A stretch of DNA of 64,000 nucleotides, taken from the NCBI GenBank assembly GCA_016776905.1, contig JADHSM010000015.1, positions 26,033 through 90,032 of the forward strand. Reading direction: 5' to 3'. Positions within the stretch are counted from its first letter, which is position 1, and every line of letters begins with the position of its first letter. The notes below the pieces were generated by a model. It was not told the DNA's origin. It did not search any database and saw only the letters and a list, made by a program, of their open reading frames with translations. Origin of the DNA: Planctomycetota bacterium. GTDB lineage: Bacteria > Planctomycetota > UBA8108 > UBA1146. Made by a program: the position numbers and the translations under genes. Of the stretch, positions 51,730-61,270 are shown piece after piece.

Positions 51730-52452
51730 TCAGCGTCCTTCAGGGAGCCGGTCTGCAAGGAACTCAGGGAGTCCGCTATTCAGGATCTTATCCTGCACCG
51801 TAGGGATGTCATACGGGACCCTGAATCGCTCGATCAATGCATTGTCAGGCTCATAGATCACCACGGAAGAATCGGGGTTTCCGTCTCTCGGCTGCCCCAC
51901 ACTCCCCACATTCACGATCGCTTGTTGACCCGGTTGAAGAACGACGCGCTCTTCCGTGGAATAATCGACCACGTCACTCAATAGAAACGTCACGGGGACA
52001 TGGGAATGACCGATGAAAGCCACTGGGGTTTTCAACTGCTGGAATGAGAGATGGGCCTCCCAGCTGGTCTGTACATAATCAAACAGATCCGGTTGATCGA
52101 GGCTGCCGTGAACCAGCGTAAAATCGTCTTCGATATGTGTGAGCGGCCAGCTTCGAAGGATTTTCATATGATCCTCTGTCAAAGCGTTGCGTGTCCAATG
52201 AGTGGCATGACGTGCGACCGGATTAAAATAGTCCAAATCCAGTAACCCAAGAACCGCATGCTCATGGTTTCCTGCGACCACCACCTCACAGCGCTCCATG
52301 ATTTTAGTCAGGCACCATGCGGGCTCAGGGCCGTAACCGACCACATCTCCAAGGCAGAGGATCCTGTCCACATTCTGGTGGTCCAGGAAATCCAGGACAG
52401 ACTGCAAAGCCTCCCTGTTGCCATGAATGTCTGAGATGATCGCTATTCTCAA
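51730..52452 (-). CDS. Calcineurin-like metallophosphoesterase (YfcE/MJ0936-like)
   Basis: A 240-residue metallophosphatase. All family motifs are seen: ISDIHGN, CLGDVVGYGPEP, VAGNHEH, LVHGSLDQP and FIGHSHVPV, then VNVGSVGQPRDGNP. It binds two metals and hydrolyses phosphoesters or cyclic nucleotides; the substrate is unknown. The start is probably a TTG at 52452 giving the usual N-terminus MRIAIISDIHGN: AAGGAG lies 9 nt upstream of it, right after an in-frame ATG at 52470 that itself has no binding site. It diverges from the parS-parA-parB locus. Confidence 0.88.
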   Translation of the reverse strand: MRIAIISDIHGNREALQSVLDFLDHQNVDRILCLGDVVGYGPEPAWCLTKIMERCEVVVAGNHEHAVLGLLDLDYFNPVARHATHWTRNALTEDHMKILRSWPLTHIEDDFTLVHGSLDQPDLFDYVQTSWEAHLSFQQLKTPVAFIGHSHVPVTFLLSDVVDYSTEERVVLQPGQQAIVNVGSVGQPRDGNPDSSVVIYEPDNALIERFRVPYDIPTVQDKILNSGLPEFLADRLPEGR

Positions 52453-52540
52453 GATTTCCCACTCCTTCATTTCAAGAACTTATCATACCTCAACAGTCAA
52501 GAAACTCGAACCAAACTACAAGAGCGACGTTATCGGATGC

Positions 52541-52560
52541 ATTGTTCCACGTGGAACAAT
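52541..52560. promoter_or_regulatory. parS: parS centromere site 1
   Basis: TGTTCCACGTGGAACA (52543-52558) is a perfect palindrome matching the parS consensus (TGTTTCACGTGAAACA family), extended to a 20-bp palindrome by flanking AT/AT. It lies about 170 nt upstream of parA. ParB binds it to load condensin and segregate the origin. Confidence 0.9.
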
Positions 52561-52590
52561 TCCCAGCCCCCGAGCCCCCCTCGCACCCAT

Positions 52591-52606
52591 TGTTCCCCGT
52601 GGAACA
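52591..52606. promoter_or_regulatory. parS: parS-like site 2 (imperfect)
   Basis: TGTTCCCCGTGGAACA differs from site 1 by one base (A to C) in the core, and is 32 nt from the end of site 1. It may be a weaker ParB site or act in autoregulation of parA-parB. Confidence 0.75.
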
Positions 52607-52728
52607 ATTTATGACCGATCAAGCAAACGACAACTTGTTCCCCCACTCTCCACGGGATACTCTCAGCCTCTGGAATAAGATAGCGAAACGCACAATGGGG
52701 ATACGGAACAGCGGGGAGACACCAGGGA

Positions 52729-53514
52729 ATGGCCAGAATCACTGCCATCACAAGTCAAAAAGGGGGCGTGGGAAAAACCACGACCGCCATCAATCTTGCC
52801 GCATACTTGGCCCTAGCCGGTGAATCCGTACTCTTGGTCGATCTGGATCCACAGAGCAATGCGACCTCAGGATTGGGCTTAGAGGGGCCCGAGAGATCGG
52901 TGCTGCCGGACATCCTTTCCGGAGCCAGATCTTGGCAAGACGCACGCCAAAGCACGGAAGTCGAAAGGCTTTCCTGTATCCCAAGCTCTCTCCACCTCCA
53001 AGTCCCCGTCGAAGAGAAGCAAGCTCGCGGGCCGGGAGTGCAAGCCCTCAGGAGATCGTGGCACACCACTCCCCCCGAAGATCTGACCCATGTCATCCTC
53101 GACTGCCCCCCGAGCCTAGGTCCCATGACCGACCTTGCACTGGGACTCGCGGATGGCGTGTTGATTCCGGTTCAGTGTGAGTACTTCGCCATGGAAGGTC
53201 TGGCACAGGTTCTCGCCAGAGTCCGACAGGCGGAAATAGACCTGGCCAGAGAAATCGACATCAGTGGCCTGATCCTCACCCTGTACAGCCCCGAGGTAGA
53301 CCTGTGCCTCGATGTGGCTCAGGAAGTACAGCGGTACTTCCCAGAAGCCACCCTTAAAACTCCGATACTGAGAGACTCGACGCTGGCAGAGGCCACCAGT
53401 CACGGCCAGCCCATCTCCGTCTACGAGCCCCGATCACCCGGGGCCTGGTCCTATATGAACCTCGCGAAGGAGGTCCTTGAACATGAATGGTCGCAAACTC
53501 GGACGCGGGCTTGA
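52729..53514 (+). CDS. parA: Chromosome-partition ATPase ParA (Soj)
   Basis: A 261-residue deviant Walker ATPase. The N-terminal MARITAITSQKGGVGKTTTAINLAAYLA has the KGGVGKTT motif (residues 11-18), followed by LLVDLDPQSNATSGLG and VILDCPPSLGPMTDLAL with GVLIPVQCEYFAMEGLAQVL. It positions the chromosome origin together with ParB. Its 3' end overlaps parB by 32 nt. The nearby parS pair marks this as the chromosomal rather than a plasmid copy, which is inference. Length is typical. Confidence 0.95.
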   Translation: MARITAITSQKGGVGKTTTAINLAAYLALAGESVLLVDLDPQSNATSGLGLEGPERSVLPDILSGARSWQDARQSTEVERLSCIPSSLHLQVPVEEKQARGPGVQALRRSWHTTPPEDLTHVILDCPPSLGPMTDLALGLADGVLIPVQCEYFAMEGLAQVLARVRQAEIDLAREIDISGLILTLYSPEVDLCLDVAQEVQRYFPEATLKTPILRDSTLAEATSHGQPISVYEPRSPGAWSYMNLAKEVLEHEWSQTRTRA

Positions 53515-54400
53515 TGCCCTCATACGTCGCTCTGAACAGGTGTCCGGCCCCGACAGCCCCACCGCAGAAGCCCCTACTACACACGGTCTAGAGATCCTCT
53601 TCGTCTCACCAGGAGAGATCCACGCCAATCCTGATCAGCCCCGCGCTGTCTTCGACCCTCAAACCATCGAAGAGCTCTCGCGGTCGGTCGCAGCAGATGG
53701 TGTCCTTCAACCTCTCGTGGTGCGTCGCCGAGCAGATGGTGCATTTGAACTGGTCGCCGGCGAAAGACGGCTGAGGGCCTCCCGTCAAGCCGGGCTTGAG
53801 GAGATCCCCGTACTTGTCCGCGACATCGAAGACGAACAGATGCTCTCTCTCGCACTCACCGAAAACCTGCAACGAGAAGACCTCAACCCCATCGAACTGG
53901 CGCGGGCCTACCAAGCCCTCCAAGAGTCCTTTGACTGGACTCAGGAAAAACTGGCGGAGAAAGTCCAAAAGAAAAGATCCAGCGTTGCCAATACCCTTCG
54001 CTTCCTGGAACTGGAACGGGATATTCAACAGAGCCTGATGGATCGTAAAATTTCTGCGGGGCACGCCAAACTGCTCCTAGGAGTCAACAATCGCGCCGAA
54101 CGAAAAGGCTGGCACTCGAAATTGTTATCCAAAAAGTGGACTGTGCGCGATCTCGACCATGCCATACGAGGTGAGCAAACCCAGACTTCTGTGGTTTCAA
54201 AGCCCAAAACCAAGACAAAAGACAGCCCAAGTGGGACTCAAAACCACGTAATTGACGAAGAGCGTCGACTTGGTGAACTCTTGTCGACGAAGGTCTCTGT
54301 TGTCACTACCGATAAAGAAGGGCGTGGCAAAATCACGATCGACTTCTTTTCGACAGAGGATTACGAACGCATCACGGAACGTATCGTTCGCGGGAAGTAG
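53483..54400 (+). CDS. parB: Chromosome-partition protein ParB (Spo0J)
   Basis: A 305-residue CTPase/parS-binding protein. MNGRKLGRGLDALI at the N-terminus, the ParB/Srx domain with NPDQPRAVFDPQTIEELSRSV, box II GERRLRASRQAG and ALTENLQREDLNPIELARAY, the HTH segment (QEKLAEKVQKKRSSVANTLRFLEL) and a C-terminal dimer domain are present. A TTG at 53477 is also in frame, but AAGGAGG spaced 9 nt from ATG 53483 and the usual N-terminus favour ATG. The gene starts inside parA. Confidence 0.95.
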   Translation: MNGRKLGRGLDALIRRSEQVSGPDSPTAEAPTTHGLEILFVSPGEIHANPDQPRAVFDPQTIEELSRSVAADGVLQPLVVRRRADGAFELVAGERRLRASRQAGLEEIPVLVRDIEDEQMLSLALTENLQREDLNPIELARAYQALQESFDWTQEKLAEKVQKKRSSVANTLRFLELERDIQQSLMDRKISAGHAKLLLGVNNRAERKGWHSKLLSKKWTVRDLDHAIRGEQTQTSVVSKPKTKTKDSPSGTQNHVIDEERRLGELLSTKVSVVTTDKEGRGKITIDFFSTEDYERITERIVRGK

Positions 54401-54486
54401 AATCCGGGTGGCCAGAGTGGGGCTGGAGATGCGATGCTTGATGAGCCTCTCCTCCAGACCCTCTCGGCGAACCGGAGTACAATTTA

Positions 54487-55251
54487 ATGATCTTATTGCT
54501 CAGCCTGATGCTTGGCGTCGTCCTGCTTTCATGGGCGAACGGACAATTACGAGGCGACCTCCTCTCCAGAGGCGTTCTCAAGTGCTTTATGTTTCCGGCC
54601 CTCATGCCCGATGCACTCGCAAGAACGATCGCCTGCCTCGCAACAGCCACGCCCATCAAAGGCCTTTCTCCCTGGACAGATGGTGAACCTCTTTTGATCG
54701 CCGGAACTTGCCCCGTAGAACGACTCGGACTGCCGCTCAGCAGCGTCCTCAGAACCATCGCTCTGATCACTGCCAGCTTGATACTCGTCCTCAATGTTCC
54801 CGGATTAAGCGCGCTGGTCCCATCCCCAGAAACACTCGAATTAGCCGCACAGAGGGGCCCTGAGGCCTTTTTCAGTAAGTTCGTGGCAGCCACGAACCAG
54901 TGGCCAGGAAGTGGGGCGGAAGTCATTCTTGCACTGGTGATGCTCGCCGGTATGACATTGGCCGCAGGACTCCGTCACGCAGAAGCCATCGCTACACTTT
55001 GCGTCTTTGTCGGATTTACGGGATTGATGCAAGCAGGGGACTGGCTCGGAATCCGAATGAGCACCTTCGGCAACGGCTGGTTTATGCAACGATTCTATGA
55101 AGCGGAATTCGGGAAAGCACTCATACTGCTCGCACTGATCTCGACAGCGACAACGCTAGGTTTAATGGTCCTGCATGCCGTCCCCGCCTCGATCGGAAAA
55201 CTCCGCCCAAGACCCGTCAATGACACAGGAAGGCTCGTATCTCAATCCTGA
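54487..55251 (+). CDS. Hypothetical polytopic membrane protein
   Basis: A 254-residue protein, not recognised. It has about five hydrophobic helices: LLLSLMLGVVLLSWANG, LRTIALITASLILVLNVPG, VILALVMLAGMTLAAGL, ATLCVFVGFTGLMQAGD and ALILLALISTATTLGLMVLHA. The loop before helix 2 contains the segment PWTDGEPLLIAGTCPVERLG. It begins 86 nt after parB on the same strand with GGAG upstream of the ATG, and may be in the same transcription unit. No catalytic motif seen. Confidence 0.62.
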   Translation: MILLLSLMLGVVLLSWANGQLRGDLLSRGVLKCFMFPALMPDALARTIACLATATPIKGLSPWTDGEPLLIAGTCPVERLGLPLSSVLRTIALITASLILVLNVPGLSALVPSPETLELAAQRGPEAFFSKFVAATNQWPGSGAEVILALVMLAGMTLAAGLRHAEAIATLCVFVGFTGLMQAGDWLGIRMSTFGNGWFMQRFYEAEFGKALILLALISTATTLGLMVLHAVPASIGKLRPRPVNDTGRLVSQS

Positions 55252-55367
55252 GGCACATCTAGCGCAATTGAAGAACGACCGTTTATAACAAGAACTCTTC
55301 ACTTTAATTGCCGAAAATGAACTCATTGCCTTATGATGCCAAACTCAAAATGGCATCAGGAGGCAAC

Positions 55368-56951
55368 ATGAACGAGCCACGAATCCTCAGTCACTTCCCC
55401 TTCAAATGCAGGAACATCATACCTATATTGGTGGTCAGTTTTATACTCGGATTACCCCAATCAGGAATGACCCAAGACACGTCCATTTTCAGTGCCGATG
55501 AACAACTAGAGTTGAGCCTCGTCGAAGCGATACAACTCGCACTCGAACACAATCTCGGCCTCCAAGTTCAACGCGTCTCTGAAGCCAAAGCACTGCTCGA
55601 TCCGATCATCTCCGAAGCCGCCTTCGATCCGCTGTTTAGCACCGGCTTCACCCTCTCAGATTCGGAGACAACATCGACCAGTATCATCGATGGCGCAGCG
55701 GTGGGTGAAACCTCGAAAAGAAGCAATGACAGCTACTTTCTAGGCCTTTCAGGATTAATGAGATACGGTACAACTTGGCAGTTCAGATTGAGTGGAGACC
55801 GGTCTGAAACCTCTGCGGACAATCCATTTTTCTCACCCTTAAATTACCGCAGTGGATACCAACTTTCGCTCAGCCAACCTTTGCTCAAAGGAGCTGGCCG
55901 CAGCATCACTGAAACATCACTTCGGGTTGCACTGCGTAATGCAGAGTCATCAAAGTTGGCCACTGTTCGGGCCATGGAAACCACTGTAGCTAATATTGAA
56001 AATAGTTACTGGGATCTCGTATATGCACGTCAAAATGTAGAGGTCCAACGAAGCGGTCTTCAAGAAGCACAAGAACTGCTCGATCTCAACCGAAGGCGCC
56101 TCGAAGTCGAACTCGGAACCCGCCTAGACGTGATCAGTGCAGAGGCCAATGTGGAAACTCAGAAGTCCAGCATCATCGCCGCACTCAACAATTTGCGGGA
56201 CTTGCAAGACGTCCTACTCGACAGCATTAATGCCCCTCAATTCAGAAGAGAGGGGGACATATCCACGATGCTCAAAGATGTAGAAGTGATCCCCACGACA
56301 CCTCTGGATCAGGCTCAGTTCTCTCCCAATCTAGAAGAAGTGGTCAAAGAAGCCCTCACAACACGCCTTGAGTTGCTGCAGCAAGATCTTCAGATCGCCA
56401 GCAGCGAAGACATTCTGCGCCTCAGAGAAGACGAAATGCGTCCGAGTCTGAACTTTAGCGGCTCCTTTAACCAGCCTGGAAACGGACTGGAATTGGGCGA
56501 GTCTTGGTCGAATATCGGTGACGACTTTTCTTGGAGCGCAGGTCTCAATCTAGAAATACCGCTGGGCCAAAGGTCGGCACGCAACCGGCAGCTCCAAGCC
56601 TCCGAAGATCTTCGCCTCGCACAATTAGGCAGAACTCAACAATCCCACATCATCGTCTTGGAAGTCACTCGCGCCGTCCGCGAATTGGACAGTGCTCGCC
56701 AGGCTGTCGGCACCACCCAGGCCGCCACCCGACTGAGACGCGAAGAACTCGACGGAGAAACCCGCCGCCTCGAAGTGGGGGTCTCCACCGCATACCAAGT
56801 TCTCCAAGTTCAAAACAGTCTACTCACAGCGCAGGTACAGCGGCTCCAAGCCCAAGTTCGACTGCGCAAAGCCATCACCGGCTACCGCAACTCCACGGGT
56901 CGAATACTGAATGACTACGGCATCAAAATCGGCGACGTCCTCGAAAACTAA
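55368..56951 (+). CDS. TolC-family outer-membrane efflux protein
   Basis: A 527-residue TolC-like protein (OEP family), the outer-membrane duct of efflux or type I secretion systems. Two homologous halves are visible: LSLVEAIQLALEHNLGLQVQRV at the N-terminus, SYWDLVYARQNVEVQRSGLQEAQELL in the first helical hairpin, LSQPLLKGAGRSITETSLRVA, and EIPLGQRSARNRQLQASEDLRLAQLG in the second half. The frame is open from 55308, but AGGAGG just before ATG 55368 and the signal peptide NIIPILVVSFILGLPQSGM fix the start. No pump or adaptor gene is adjacent, so partners lie elsewhere. Confidence 0.9.
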   Translation: MNEPRILSHFPFKCRNIIPILVVSFILGLPQSGMTQDTSIFSADEQLELSLVEAIQLALEHNLGLQVQRVSEAKALLDPIISEAAFDPLFSTGFTLSDSETTSTSIIDGAAVGETSKRSNDSYFLGLSGLMRYGTTWQFRLSGDRSETSADNPFFSPLNYRSGYQLSLSQPLLKGAGRSITETSLRVALRNAESSKLATVRAMETTVANIENSYWDLVYARQNVEVQRSGLQEAQELLDLNRRRLEVELGTRLDVISAEANVETQKSSIIAALNNLRDLQDVLLDSINAPQFRREGDISTMLKDVEVIPTTPLDQAQFSPNLEEVVKEALTTRLELLQQDLQIASSEDILRLREDEMRPSLNFSGSFNQPGNGLELGESWSNIGDDFSWSAGLNLEIPLGQRSARNRQLQASEDLRLAQLGRTQQSHIIVLEVTRAVRELDSARQAVGTTQAATRLRREELDGETRRLEVGVSTAYQVLQVQNSLLTAQVQRLQAQVRLRKAITGYRNSTGRILNDYGIKIGDVLEN

Positions 56952-57289
56952 ACCCAATACTCAGACAGCACGCGATACTTCAACGATCGAATAGCCTGCG
57001 CCTCATAGACATCGCGCTATTCTTCATCGTGCTATTCTTCATCGTGCTATTCTTCATCGTGCTATTCTTCATCGTGCGTGAATGGGGCCTAAGAGATCAT
57101 ATCGGCCTCCCTAAAGTGACATTCATGACTCAAATGTTTTGAACTTCATTCCGGTCCAGAATCCCTCTAGGATGGCGTTTATATGAAATCTTGAGTGTGA
57201 CATTTATTTATTACTAGTAGGCACCCTATATCACATCGCCTGCGCCCTTCAATTCCTGCCCTATTCAGCAGGAGTCTGACGAGACCACT
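56952..57289. other. Intergenic region with 15-bp tandem repeat
   Basis: About 340 nt with no gene. It contains the four-copy 15-bp repeat at 57016-57075 and then an AT-rich segment upstream of the dockerin-tailed gene. Confidence 0.5.
57016..57075. repeat. 15-bp perfect tandem repeat, four copies
   Basis: Four identical GCTATTCTTCATCGT units at 57016, 57031, 57046 and 57061. They contain no obvious hairpin. They lie 65 nt after the TolC-family stop. Confidence 0.95.
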
Positions 57290-58093
57290 TTGAAAATAAG
57301 TATCCATAGCCACATAAGCCTCTTTGCGCTCATCGCGTCGATGTCGTTATGGACCGCGTCGTCGCCCCTTCTGAGTCAAGATTTCGAAGTCAGTTTAGAG
57401 ATCAGCTCATCGCTAGGATCTGTGGGGGGTGGCCTCACCAATCTGGAATTCGGAATGAGCGAAGGTGCCTCAGACGGGTTTGTTCCTGGTGAAGACGAAT
57501 ATGCCAATCCAACTTCAGGGGCGGGCTCTTCAGAGTTTCACGCGTGGATCGATCTCGACGGAGATAACTGGACGCGGTGCATCCTGTCCTCTCAAGAATC
57601 CGACACGTTTGCCGTCATCAGCCTCGGGTTTTACCAAACGAATCCTATATTCCTTCAATGGAACTCCGTCGATATACCGGAAACAGGGAATTTCCGCCTC
57701 GAAGACGCCTTTGGTGGCTCTTTTCTGTCGATCGACCTCAGAGAACAAAACTCTATCCTTATCGACAACATCGCACTGACCACACTCATCCTCCGAGTGA
57801 CCCCGCCCTTCGCAGAAGATTTCATACGGGGAGACTTCAATCAGGATCAAACGGTCAACCTCGCAGACACCGTCGCGACCCTAGAGCATCTGTTCGGGTT
57901 TTTCCAAAGCACCGACAACCTGACCTGCCCCAAAGCAGGTGACATCAACGACGACGGGGATCTCAACATCTCGGACCCCATTTTCGCACTCGCTCACCTC
58001 TTCAATGGGGCCCCGGCACCCGGGGCACCTTTCCCCACTTGCGGCAAAGACACCACTCCCGACGGGCTCCTCTGCCAGCAAAATTGCCCGTAA
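57290..58093 (+). CDS. Secreted protein with dockerin-like C-terminus
   Basis: A 267-residue exported protein of unknown family. A signal peptide (ISLFALIASMSLWTASSPLLSQ) is followed by a beta-rich domain (~30-175). The last ~90 residues have two dockerin-like loops (RGDFNQDQTVNLADTVATLE; GDINDDGDLNISDPIFALAH) ending PGAPFPTCGKDTTPDGLLC, the tail shared with three other proteins in this window. Initiation appears to be TTG 57290, the only in-frame codon that keeps the full signal peptide; the binding site is not strong. Likely an adhesion or structural surface protein. Confidence 0.72.
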   Translation: MKISIHSHISLFALIASMSLWTASSPLLSQDFEVSLEISSSLGSVGGGLTNLEFGMSEGASDGFVPGEDEYANPTSGAGSSEFHAWIDLDGDNWTRCILSSQESDTFAVISLGFYQTNPIFLQWNSVDIPETGNFRLEDAFGGSFLSIDLREQNSILIDNIALTTLILRVTPPFAEDFIRGDFNQDQTVNLADTVATLEHLFGFFQSTDNLTCPKAGDINDDGDLNISDPIFALAHLFNGAPAPGAPFPTCGKDTTPDGLLCQQNCP

Positions 58094-58189
58094 ATAAAAG
58101 CCCCATTTGCATATTTACATCAATACGTAAATACGCATGCACCTAAATTGCCCCTAAGTAGCAGAGATAGGCACTTTAGGATCCTGTGT

Positions 58190-58247
58190 AAACAGGGCCG
58201 CCCCGCAGGGACACCCGAGCCGCCCAGCACCCCTGTTTGTATTTTTT
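58190..58247 (+). terminator. Probable terminator after the dockerin-tailed gene
   Basis: AAACAGGG (58190-58197) pairs with CCCTGTTT (58231-58238) around a long GC-rich loop, followed by GTATTTTTTAA. It lies about 97 nt after the stop. The long loop lowers confidence. Confidence 0.55.
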
Positions 58248-58340
58248 AAAGATTACGTAATGCTGTGTATGTTTGACAGCACTTACAGATATACCTGCAT
58301 TTTCATATCTACAAAGAGATACATTCCTCTATAGCGACGC

Positions 58341-59969
58341 CTAACGCTTCTGAAGCGCCTCTATCCTGCCATGGGGATCTCTCGAAACACTCCCCTGATC
58401 ATTCGGCACCGCATAGTGCTGGGCCAGCCGATCCAGTTCTGTAGCCAGCTCTTTTTGGATCTCGGCGAAATCAGGATCTCCCGCACGATTCGTCATCTCA
58501 CTCGGATCATTGTCCAAATCATAGAGCTCCCACTCGTCGAGATTGTAGTAGTGGATCAGCTTGTACCTCTCGGTACAGACGCCTCTGTGCCGACGCACCA
58601 TGTGAGCCGTGTTTCGATCCTCTAGGTATTCATAGTAGTGATAGTAGAGACTGTCTCGCCACGGAACGTTCCGCCCCAAAAGGAGAGGGACTAAACTCTC
58701 CCCTTGCATATCCTCGACGTCCGCCTGATCAGCAGAAACCCCTGCCAAATCCAGAAACGTCTGAGCGTAGTCCAGATTACTCACGAGGTGGTCATCCACA
58801 GTGCCCGCAGGAACAACACCGGGCCAACGCACGATCAGAGGCGTCCGATAGCATTCCTCATACATAAACCGCTTATCGAACCAGCCATGCTCGCCGAGAA
58901 AGAACCCCTGATCACTGGAATAGATCACGATGGTCTCGCGATCCAGATCCAGCGATTCCAGTGATTCCAACATGCGGCCCACGTTCTCATCCACGGCCTT
59001 AATACAGCGAAGGTAATCCTTGAGGTATCTCTGATATTTCCACTGAACGATTTCAGCTTCACTCATTTGCCCACGAGATGCGTCGAATGCCGCATTTTTG
59101 GGCTGATATACAGAGTCCCAGGCCGCGAGCTGAGTCGCATTGAATCGCCCCTGAGGTGACAACTTCAAATCATGAGGCGTCAACGTCGTCGCGATTTCCA
59201 TGTCTTGAATCCGAGCCGCAGTCGTCCGAGTCGAATAGTTATCAAACAGATTATCCGGCTCTGCGATCTCGACATCGTCATAGAGGCCCAAATGTCGCGG
59301 CGCAGGTTGCCAATGCCGGTGGGGGGCCTTGTGCTGCACCATCATCATGAAGGGGGCATCGGCATCCTGAACCCCTTCGAGCCACTCCAATGCGAGATCA
59401 GTGATGACATCTGTGGTGTACCCTTCATGAATCCGATCGGCAAAGCCCGCATCATTCTCAGCAGGAAAACGCATCTTCGGATTGTAGTAGGGGCCTTGCC
59501 CGATCAATCTTTCGTAGTGATCAAACCCCGTCGGCTCTGACTTCAGATGCCACTTGCCAAAAAGTGCAGTGCGATAGCCTTCCTCTTTGAGCAATTTCGG
59601 GAACGTCATCTGCGCTCCGTCGAAACGTTCTGCATTGGTCAAAACGCCATTCAGATGGCTATGCTTTCCCGTCAAGATCACGGCTCGGCTCGGCGCACAG
59701 ATAGAGTTGGTCACCGCACAGCGAGAAAAACGCATGCCTTCACTGGCCAGGCGATCGAGATTCGGGGTGATGTCTTCGGGAAATCGACTGCCATACGCGC
59801 CGATGGCATGCGACGCATGATCGTCGGTAAAGATAAAGAGGATGTTCGGTGTTTTCGAAGGTCGGGTGATCGGGAGTATCGCTTCCTTTTTAGGGAGCGC
59901 AGTTCCCGTGCAACCCAACAAACTCAGCAATAATAATGTGGAAACTCCGCACAGCCCGCGACTCCTCAT
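58341..59969 (-). CDS. Sulfatase lipoprotein
   Basis: A 542-residue sulfatase. A lipoprotein signal [20 protein letters not shown] puts the lipid Cys at residue 20. Motifs are [15 protein letters not shown] (metal), CAPSR with Cys91 as the formylglycine precursor, [22 protein letters not shown] and [18 protein letters not shown]. The layout and the GEHGWFDKR block resemble iduronate/choline-sulfatase-like enzymes, but the substrate is not known. Start: ATG 59969 is chosen because it gives a compact lipoprotein signal; the frame extends to 60032, giving 563 residues. No sulfatase-maturing enzyme lies in the window. Confidence 0.92.
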   Translation of the reverse strand: MRSRGLCGVSTLLLLSLLGCTGTALPKKEAILPITRPSKTPNILFIFTDDHASHAIGAYGSRFPEDITPNLDRLASEGMRFSRCAVTNSICAPSRAVILTGKHSHLNGVLTNAERFDGAQMTFPKLLKEEGYRTALFGKWHLKSEPTGFDHYERLIGQGPYYNPKMRFPAENDAGFADRIHEGYTTDVITDLALEWLEGVQDADAPFMMMVQHKAPHRHWQPAPRHLGLYDDVEIAEPDNLFDNYSTRTTAARIQDMEIATTLTPHDLKLSPQGRFNATQLAAWDSVYQPKNAAFDASRGQMSEAEIVQWKYQRYLKDYLRCIKAVDENVGRMLESLESLDLDRETIVIYSSDQGFFLGEHGWFDKRFMYEECYRTPLIVRWPGVVPAGTVDDHLVSNLDYAQTFLDLAGVSADQADVEDMQGESLVPLLLGRNVPWRDSLYYHYYEYLEDRNTAHMVRRHRGVCTERYKLIHYYNLDEWELYDLDNDPSEMTNRAGDPDFAEIQKELATELDRLAQHYAVPNDQGSVSRDPHGRIEALQKR

Positions 59970-60253
59970 GAGCCTTGGCCAGTGAGAGCTCAACCGCCCC
60001 AGCCCAGCAATACACTCCAGCATCGAAGACACTTCCCTGCTTTTTAGAGGCTCTGATCAAAACTCGCCGACATTACCGCCTGAAATCGTATTTACCGTAT
60101 CACACTGCCATCGAGGTGGAATCCGCAAGGTTCTATGAACAAAAAGGTTTCATAGAGGCCGGTCGGCAACCTGAAGCTTGTGAATGGCAAATCGACAAAT
60201 CCTGCAATAACACAACTCAAGGAATAGGGTCGACAGTCTTAGCAGCGAGAAAT

Positions 60254-60925
60254 TCAATCCTTACAGATTCGGCACACGGTGACCGCCAACAAACCCCCGG
60301 CCACCGGACCGACAAAGTAGATCCACACCATCTGAAGATTCTGGAGATCACCAGACGCCAGTGTAGAGACCAGTGCCGGTCCAAAACTGCGTGCCGGATT
60401 CATGGAAGCGCCACTCCATGATCCTGCAAGTGCCACTTCGGCTGTCACCGTCAATCCGATGACGATTGCGGGCACCGGGCCTACCGCCCACTTCTGATCG
60501 ATGATCCAAAAGATGACTCCCACAAGGATGGTGGTCAGCAACACCTCTAGCCACATGCTGCCGAAGGTTCCGAGGCTTCCTGGCAAATTCATGCCGATGG
60601 AGGGCGCGTCGGGAAAGAGGTTTCGGATAACGACACTCGCCAATATCGCGCCGGAAAATTGCGCCAACAAGTAACCGGGCAATTGCTCCTTCTTCAACTT
60701 TCCAGCACGCACCATCGCCACTGATACCGCGGGATTGATGTGGGCACCGGATGCCTTGCCAAAGATCAAAATCATGGCGATGACGGCGATTCCAGAGAAT
60801 AGCCCATCTAGGAGAGGTCCTATCGGTTCACCGAGACTCGCCAAAGTGCCAGCACTGCTGGCACTCAGAACTAAGCCAAAGGTGCCGAAAAACTCGGCGA
60901 CAGGAGCACGAAGTTGTAATTTCAT
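60254..60925 (-). CDS. Aquaporin/glycerol facilitator family channel (MIP)
   Basis: A 223-residue membrane channel with six hydrophobic helices. The two NPA boxes are HINPAVS (near residue 63) and ASMNPARSFGPALVS (near residue 176), and the N-terminal AEFFGTFGLVLSASSAG is typical. AqpZ-like features are the Arg after NPA (NPAR) and a short total length; the selectivity residues needed to tell water from glycerol were not resolved. It transports water and perhaps small solutes. The gene is separated from the sulfatase by ~220-285 nt. Confidence 0.92.
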   Translation of the reverse strand: MKLQLRAPVAEFFGTFGLVLSASSAGTLASLGEPIGPLLDGLFSGIAVIAMILIFGKASGAHINPAVSVAMVRAGKLKKEQLPGYLLAQFSGAILASVVIRNLFPDAPSIGMNLPGSLGTFGSMWLEVLLTTILVGVIFWIIDQKWAVGPVPAIVIGLTVTAEVALAGSWSGASMNPARSFGPALVSTLASGDLQNLQMVWIYFVGPVAGGLLAVTVCRICKD

Positions 60926-61234
60926 GACGACAGTCTGTCCGGGTCACTGGAAAAGTACACCCCCAAAGTAAGCTCTATCAGTAACTTCCCTGCATCGCGA
61001 AATACGAATCGAAAAGACTACAGCCGAAGAAAGACCCCCCTCGGCATCCTTGCCATACTTGGGCTTGCCATACTTGGGAAGGGCGCATCTCGTGCCCCGT
61101 CCCAACTCACTACAGATCCACGATGAAGCGACTCTAAACTCAATGAACCTTTAGCGTTTCCTGATCCTGTACCAAACGAATTCCAACACTTAAGATATCA
61201 ACGTGAGCGAGGATACCTTTTCTAAGGAGGCTCT
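60926..61234. other. Divergent intergenic region between aquaporin and aminotransferase genes
   Basis: About 300 nt with no supported gene. It includes a 15-bp two-copy repeat (TTGCCATACTTGGGC) at 61050-61079 and a strong AAGGAGG at 61224-61230 for the next gene. Confidence 0.45.
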
Positions 61235-61270
61235 ATCAAATCCAGCGAACAAGTCCAATCTGACGCATCA

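Noticed and set aside
52530..52751. Minus-strand 73-residue frame across the parS sites
   Set aside because: No recognisable domain; the two palindromes explain this region better.
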